64,000 bases of DNA from Todiramphus chloris collaris (taxonomy: Eukaryota; Chordata; Aves; Coraciiformes; Alcedinidae). This document shows positions 61,001 through 64,000 of the stretch, in pieces (positions within the stretch are counted from its first letter, which is position 1; each line of letters begins with the position of its first letter). The DNA is taken from contig JANVCC010000030.1 of NCBI GenBank assembly GCA_025345505.1, forward strand, positions 3,770,123 through 3,834,122. Reading direction: 5' to 3'. The notes below the pieces were generated by a model that had not been told where the DNA came from, searched no databases, and saw only the letters and a list, made by a program, of their open reading frames with translations. Made by a program: the position numbers and the translations under genes.

Positions 61001-61790
61001 CAAGGACTTCACAAGACAATGCACAGTAGAATTGTAGAATCGTGGAATGGTTTCGGCTGGAAGAGACCTTTAAAATTATCAAGTCCAACTGTAAAGCCAG
61101 TGCTGCCAGGGAACCACTAAACCATGTCCCTCAGCACCCCATCTCCAGGGCTTTGAAACCCCTCCAAGGATGGGAACTCCACCACTGCCCTGGGCAGCCT
61201 GGGCCAGGACTTTCAGTAAAGAAAATTTTCCTAATATCCACCCTAACTCTCCCCTGGCATAACTTCAGGCCATTTCCTCTTGTCCTGTTGCTTGTTCCTT
61301 GGAAGAAGAGACTGAAGCCCACCACAACCTCCATTCAGGTAGTTGTAGTAAGTGAGGAAGTTTCCCCTGAGCCTCCTTTTCTCCAGGATAGGTTTTCATA
61401 GCCCTCACCTCTTCTCTCTGCTTCACTCCCTGCCTCCTGCCTTTGCTCTCCCACTCCCGTTCATGCCTTTTGTTTGCCCCACAAACTGCAGCATTGCTGG
61501 AGAGCTTCAGGGTCAGCTCAGCCTGGACAACTGTGCTTTCAGATGAACACGCTCAACCAGCTTGTACCAAGCTGTTCTGGAACAGAGGAAGATCTCTGGC
61601 TCTGCACACACAGTGGGTGTCTTACCCAGGAGGATGATGAGGATTCCTCCCAGCTGGGACCGCCGGTACTTGGCAGCTCCAGGCTCATGGCCCATCCGGA
61701 TGCAGGGCAAGACTGTTATCAGCAAGAAGATAGCAGGAAGACCCAGGACGGAGGCAGCAATCATCAGTGCTCGACATGCTTGGACATACC
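54809..61790 (-). CDS. CLDN11: CLDN11, claudin-11 / oligodendrocyte-specific protein (partial, exons 2-3 only)
   Basis: Two exons on the minus strand (61626-61790 and 54809-55041) join in phase and encode residues 76-207 of a 207-residue claudin, numbered on the assumption that the absent first exon has the usual 226 coding bases. Together 226+165+233 makes 624, the exact length of the vertebrate gene. The missing part carries TM1 and the first extracellular loop with the claudin signature and lies to the right of the window. Claudin-11 is a four-helix tight-junction protein that seals CNS myelin lamellae, Sertoli-cell junctions and the inner-ear stria vascularis. The gene points toward SLC7A14, as in human. 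No defect is seen in the part present. Confidence 0.96.
55869..56018 (-). mobile_element. CR1 LINE 3' fragment
   Basis: CAGAATCACAGAATGGTTTG leads into GGGAAGGGACCTTTAAAGAG, then GTTTGCTCAGAGCCCCCTCC and AACCTGACCTTGAA. This is the inverted CR1 3' end. The right edge is approximate. Confidence 0.94.
57036..57055. repeat. (AT)n microsatellite
   Basis: Short AAATATATATATATATTTA tract in CLDN11 intron 2. Confidence 0.8.
57983..58043. repeat. 17-base direct repeat with nested 9-base tandem
   Basis: ACAGGCATAATTTAATT is identical at 57983-57999 and 58027-58043. Between them ATTCTACAT is repeated in tandem, suggesting stepwise replication slippage. Confidence 0.85.
58783..58806. repeat. C14T10 homopolymer pair
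   Basis: Fourteen C residues are directly followed by ten T residues. On the CLDN11 sense strand this is A10G14. It is a homopurine/homopyrimidine block in intron 2 and prone to assembly error. Confidence 0.9.
61027..61397 (-). mobile_element. CR1 LINE fragment
   Basis: The sequence starts at the inverted 3' terminus (TAGAATTGTAGAATCGTGG) and continues GGCTGGAAGAGACCTTTAAA and ATTATCAAGTCCAACTGTAA. It carries ACTGCCCTGGGCAGCCTGGG and TTTCCTCTTGTCCTGTTGCT, ending CCTCCTTTTCTCCAGGAT. It ends about 230 bases from CLDN11 exon 2 and differs from the other copies enough to be a different CR1 subfamily. Confidence 0.95.
61626..61790 (-). CDS. CLDN11: CLDN11 exon 2 (end of codon 76 to first base of codon 131)
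   Basis: Read leftward, the exon opens after a TTGCCAACAG acceptor at 61791 and closes CTCCTGG|GTAAGAC at 61626, 165 bases. It encodes YVQACRALMIAAS leading into TM2 (about 82-103), the short cytosolic loop IRMGHEPGAAKYRRSQL and the first part of TM3 (GGILIILL). The Ala131 codon is split between exons 2 and 3. Confidence 0.96.
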
Positions 61791-64000
61791 CTGTTGGCAA
61801 GGCAAGAAAAGAGGATTTTGATTATTCAGGACAAGAGAAGGAGACCTTTGGACAATGGCTCCTGTTTGATTATCTCCCAAGACATGCATGGAGTAGAGGA
61901 GGTTGGTTCAATCCTTTGTGTAAACACTAAATGTTCACCAGGTGTAAGACCATGAGACTTCAGTAGAGCGGGTACTGTACAAACATGGGATGTGCAGGCT
62001 CCAAATTTTCCAAGGAACAAGAAGCACTGCCTGGAAAACACAAGCTCTTCCCAGCAAGACACTGAGAACTCATGGAGCTGGAAAAATAATGGAAAGGAAA
62101 GCAGGAGAAACAGCCAGGAATGAGTTTTCCTGTATCTTCCATAGGGAAAGCTTTGGCTAAATAACAAGAATTTAATGTCTTAAAGAGCAGCTTGCTGTGA
62201 ATAGAGGAGATCTACAGTCATCCAGAAGGGGGATGGATAGCTGAAGAGTCACTACTGAAACATGCAGGTCCATGAGACACTCTATCACCAGCTGCCCTGA
62301 GGAGCTGAGGACTGTTGACCTGGGAGGAGGAGGGATGCTCAGTGATCCCAGCCGTGTCCCAGTCCTGCACCTCAGGAGTCCAGCCTGGTAGTGGGGTTTC
62401 AGAAGAGACCTGTGGCTGGAGCCGACTGCTGGCACAGCTCTTCCATAGGGAGAAGGAATGACTGCACTTTGCAGAGCCACTTGAGTTGCCATAACTAAGG
62501 GTCCCGTTACTCCTCTAGGTCCCTATGGACATCATAGGATCCTCTGGCATTCCGTCAGCACCGACCCCTCTCCTGCCTGTCCCTGGGCAGCAGCAGCCTC
62601 CTAACAGTGAGAAACAACAGAGAATGGGGACTGTGAGCATACTGGGCAGGGATGTGACACTTCTACCACTCTGTGAGGATCTATGTATATCATGTACCAA
62701 AAAAAAATATCTTTACATATATTATGTAGATATAATTTAATTTTATCTATAAATGTTATATATACAAATAAATATAAACAGGTCATTACTTGCATGCAAA
62801 AGAAAAAGAACAAGCGTCAGATTTGCCCTAGAGCCTGGTGAGCCTCCACTGGTTCCCAGAGAAGTCTCAGCAGGGTGAGTGTGCTGGCTCTTTTTCCCCT
62901 CTTATTAACAAAATGAAACTGTCACATGGAAACACAGAGTTTTGTGATGTCTCAAACAACACCAGCAAGCGGGAACCTCAAGCAAGTCCTGCTAAGGTAC
63001 ACCTGAGACACCAGGAATGAGGATTTTACTGTTCCTGGAAATGCAGAATCTGTGTATACTGAATATTTGCTTGAGTTTTGGTTTAGGGTTTTTTGTTAGT
63101 TGTTTGTTTGGTTGGTTGGGTTTTTTTAAGAGGAAACTTAACAAAAAAAGTTACCTGAGGAGTTCATGTAAAAAAAAATGGGACCCTAAACAGAAGAGAT
63201 GGCAGAGCCCAGTGTAGTTCCTGTGCAATCAAACCTGACTGAATGAGAACACAAACACAGTTGGTTTAAAGACCTGACTCGGGCAATGAAAGACTCTAAA
63301 TACATTTCAGCTATCGGGCATACCAGGATAAATTTCCCTTTCCTGGAAAGCTGTGGGTATCAAATAGGTTACAAGCAGAAGCATCTTGTTTTGTGATTTG
63401 TTTCTGCTGGAGGAAAGAATTACTTTCTGCTGCTGAAAGACCTATTTACCTAGTTATTAAATTTCATTCAATATTGTTTCTTTGGGGCAAGCCTTTTCTC
63501 TGCCTTCTGTGCTGGATCGTATTGAACAATAGTAGCAATGAGAAAGGTAAACCTACTAAAATAAAGCTAGACATGCAGAGAAAGAGAGAATAGGAGCTAA
63601 TCTGAGAGGTTTGATATTGTTAAGCACTGTGTGATCCAGACCAGGCTCTGTACCAGAGAGAAATCTGGGAATAATCTAACTTCTTGTGAAATCATTTTCA
63701 CAATAGTTTAAACAAATTAATAAGGAAACATGAAAGAAAATAGCAAGGAATGGGGTTATTTCTACCCTGTCAGCTTTGGGAGGGGCATTTCTGAGATGCT
63801 AGGAAGGTACAATCTAAAAACATAACAGAGTAAAGAAGTGCTACAGTTAACAGCGACTGAAACAGGTAAAGACCATTAACTAAACTTACAGGGACAAGAC
63901 CATGCAAGACTTTGACAGGTTTAATCAGCTCAAAAGATCTATTAATACTACTGAAACATCTTGCTTAATTTTTGGTTTGCTGTAAACTAGATGAAAATTA
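61791..64000 (-). other. CLDN11: CLDN11 intron 1, partial
   Basis: The sequence is noncoding to the right window edge. I looked on the minus strand for the claudin first exon (start codon, TM1, the W-GLW-C-C signature) and found none. An AT-rich stretch lies at about 62697-62780. Nothing else was recognised. Confidence 0.8.
62697..62780. repeat. AT-rich low-complexity tract
   Basis: About 84 bases are almost entirely A and T, with TATATA motifs and no clear repeating unit. It lies in CLDN11 intron 1. Confidence 0.7.

Larger units (their letters stand above)
55042..61625 (-). other. CLDN11: CLDN11 intron 2
   Basis: This 6.6-kb intron on the minus strand has donor GTAAGACACC at 61625 and acceptor CTCTCCCCAG ending at 55042. 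It holds two CR1 fragments (55869-56018, 61027-61397), a direct repeat at 57983-58043, an (AT)n tract near 57036-57055 and a C14T10 homopolymer at 58783-58806. No further exon was recognised. Confidence 0.88.

Noticed and set aside
61791-64000. Search for CLDN11 exon 1
   Set aside because: No minus-strand frame here encodes the claudin N-terminus or its first-loop signature, so the exon must lie beyond the window.
1-64000. CRISPR arrays, rRNA, tRNA or bacterial-type operons
   Set aside because: No regularly spaced repeats, no tRNA B-box with cloverleaf, no rRNA segments. All signals are those of a vertebrate nuclear genome.

Overview
This is a vertebrate, almost certainly avian, nuclear window. 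It has spliced genes with GT-AG introns, a CpG-island promoter, and at least ten CR1 LINE fragments carrying the ATTCTATG-type 3' end typical of birds. It also holds one solo LTR of avian endogenous-retrovirus type and a 400-base assembly gap. No bacterial-style operon, CRISPR array or rRNA/tRNA gene was seen. The species cannot be fixed from the sequence.

Two protein-coding genes are present, arranged convergently. SLC7A14, an APC-superfamily transporter-like protein of lysosomes in neurons and retina, lies on the + strand. A CpG island and noncoding first exon end at 17344. The coding exons are 31690-31993, 38043-38279, 39151-39368, 41306-41452, 42989-43197, 43752-44629 and 47050-47372. Joined, they make 2316 nt, an intact 771-residue protein with every junction in phase. 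The probable 3' UTR runs to about 51190. CLDN11 (claudin-11, also called oligodendrocyte-specific protein) lies on the - strand and is partial. Exon 2 (61626-61790) and exon 3 (54809-55041) give residues 76-207, and exon 1 lies beyond the right edge. The 3' ends of the two genes are about 2.7 kb apart. The same tail-to-tail SLC7A14/CLDN11 arrangement is known from human 3q26.2, so this is conserved synteny.

Layout: 1 to about 16970 is intergenic DNA upstream of SLC7A14, with an LTR, CR1 fragments and an AT-rich hairpin repeat. About 16970-18130 is the CpG-island promoter, exon 1 and a near-perfect RE1/NRSE (REST) site. 17345-31593 is the long first intron, with the assembly gap, two CR1 copies and a second GC-rich patch carrying a perfect CRE. 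31594-51190 is the body and 3' UTR of SLC7A14. About 51190-53860 is the gap between the genes. From about 53850 to 64000 is CLDN11, read leftward.

I saw no new biological system. The most useful observations are regulatory: a REST site in a neuron-biased gene, a CRE-bearing GC-rich patch in intron 1, a short uORF, a weak 5' splice site followed by a G16 run, and an acidic dileucine motif that fits lysosomal sorting.
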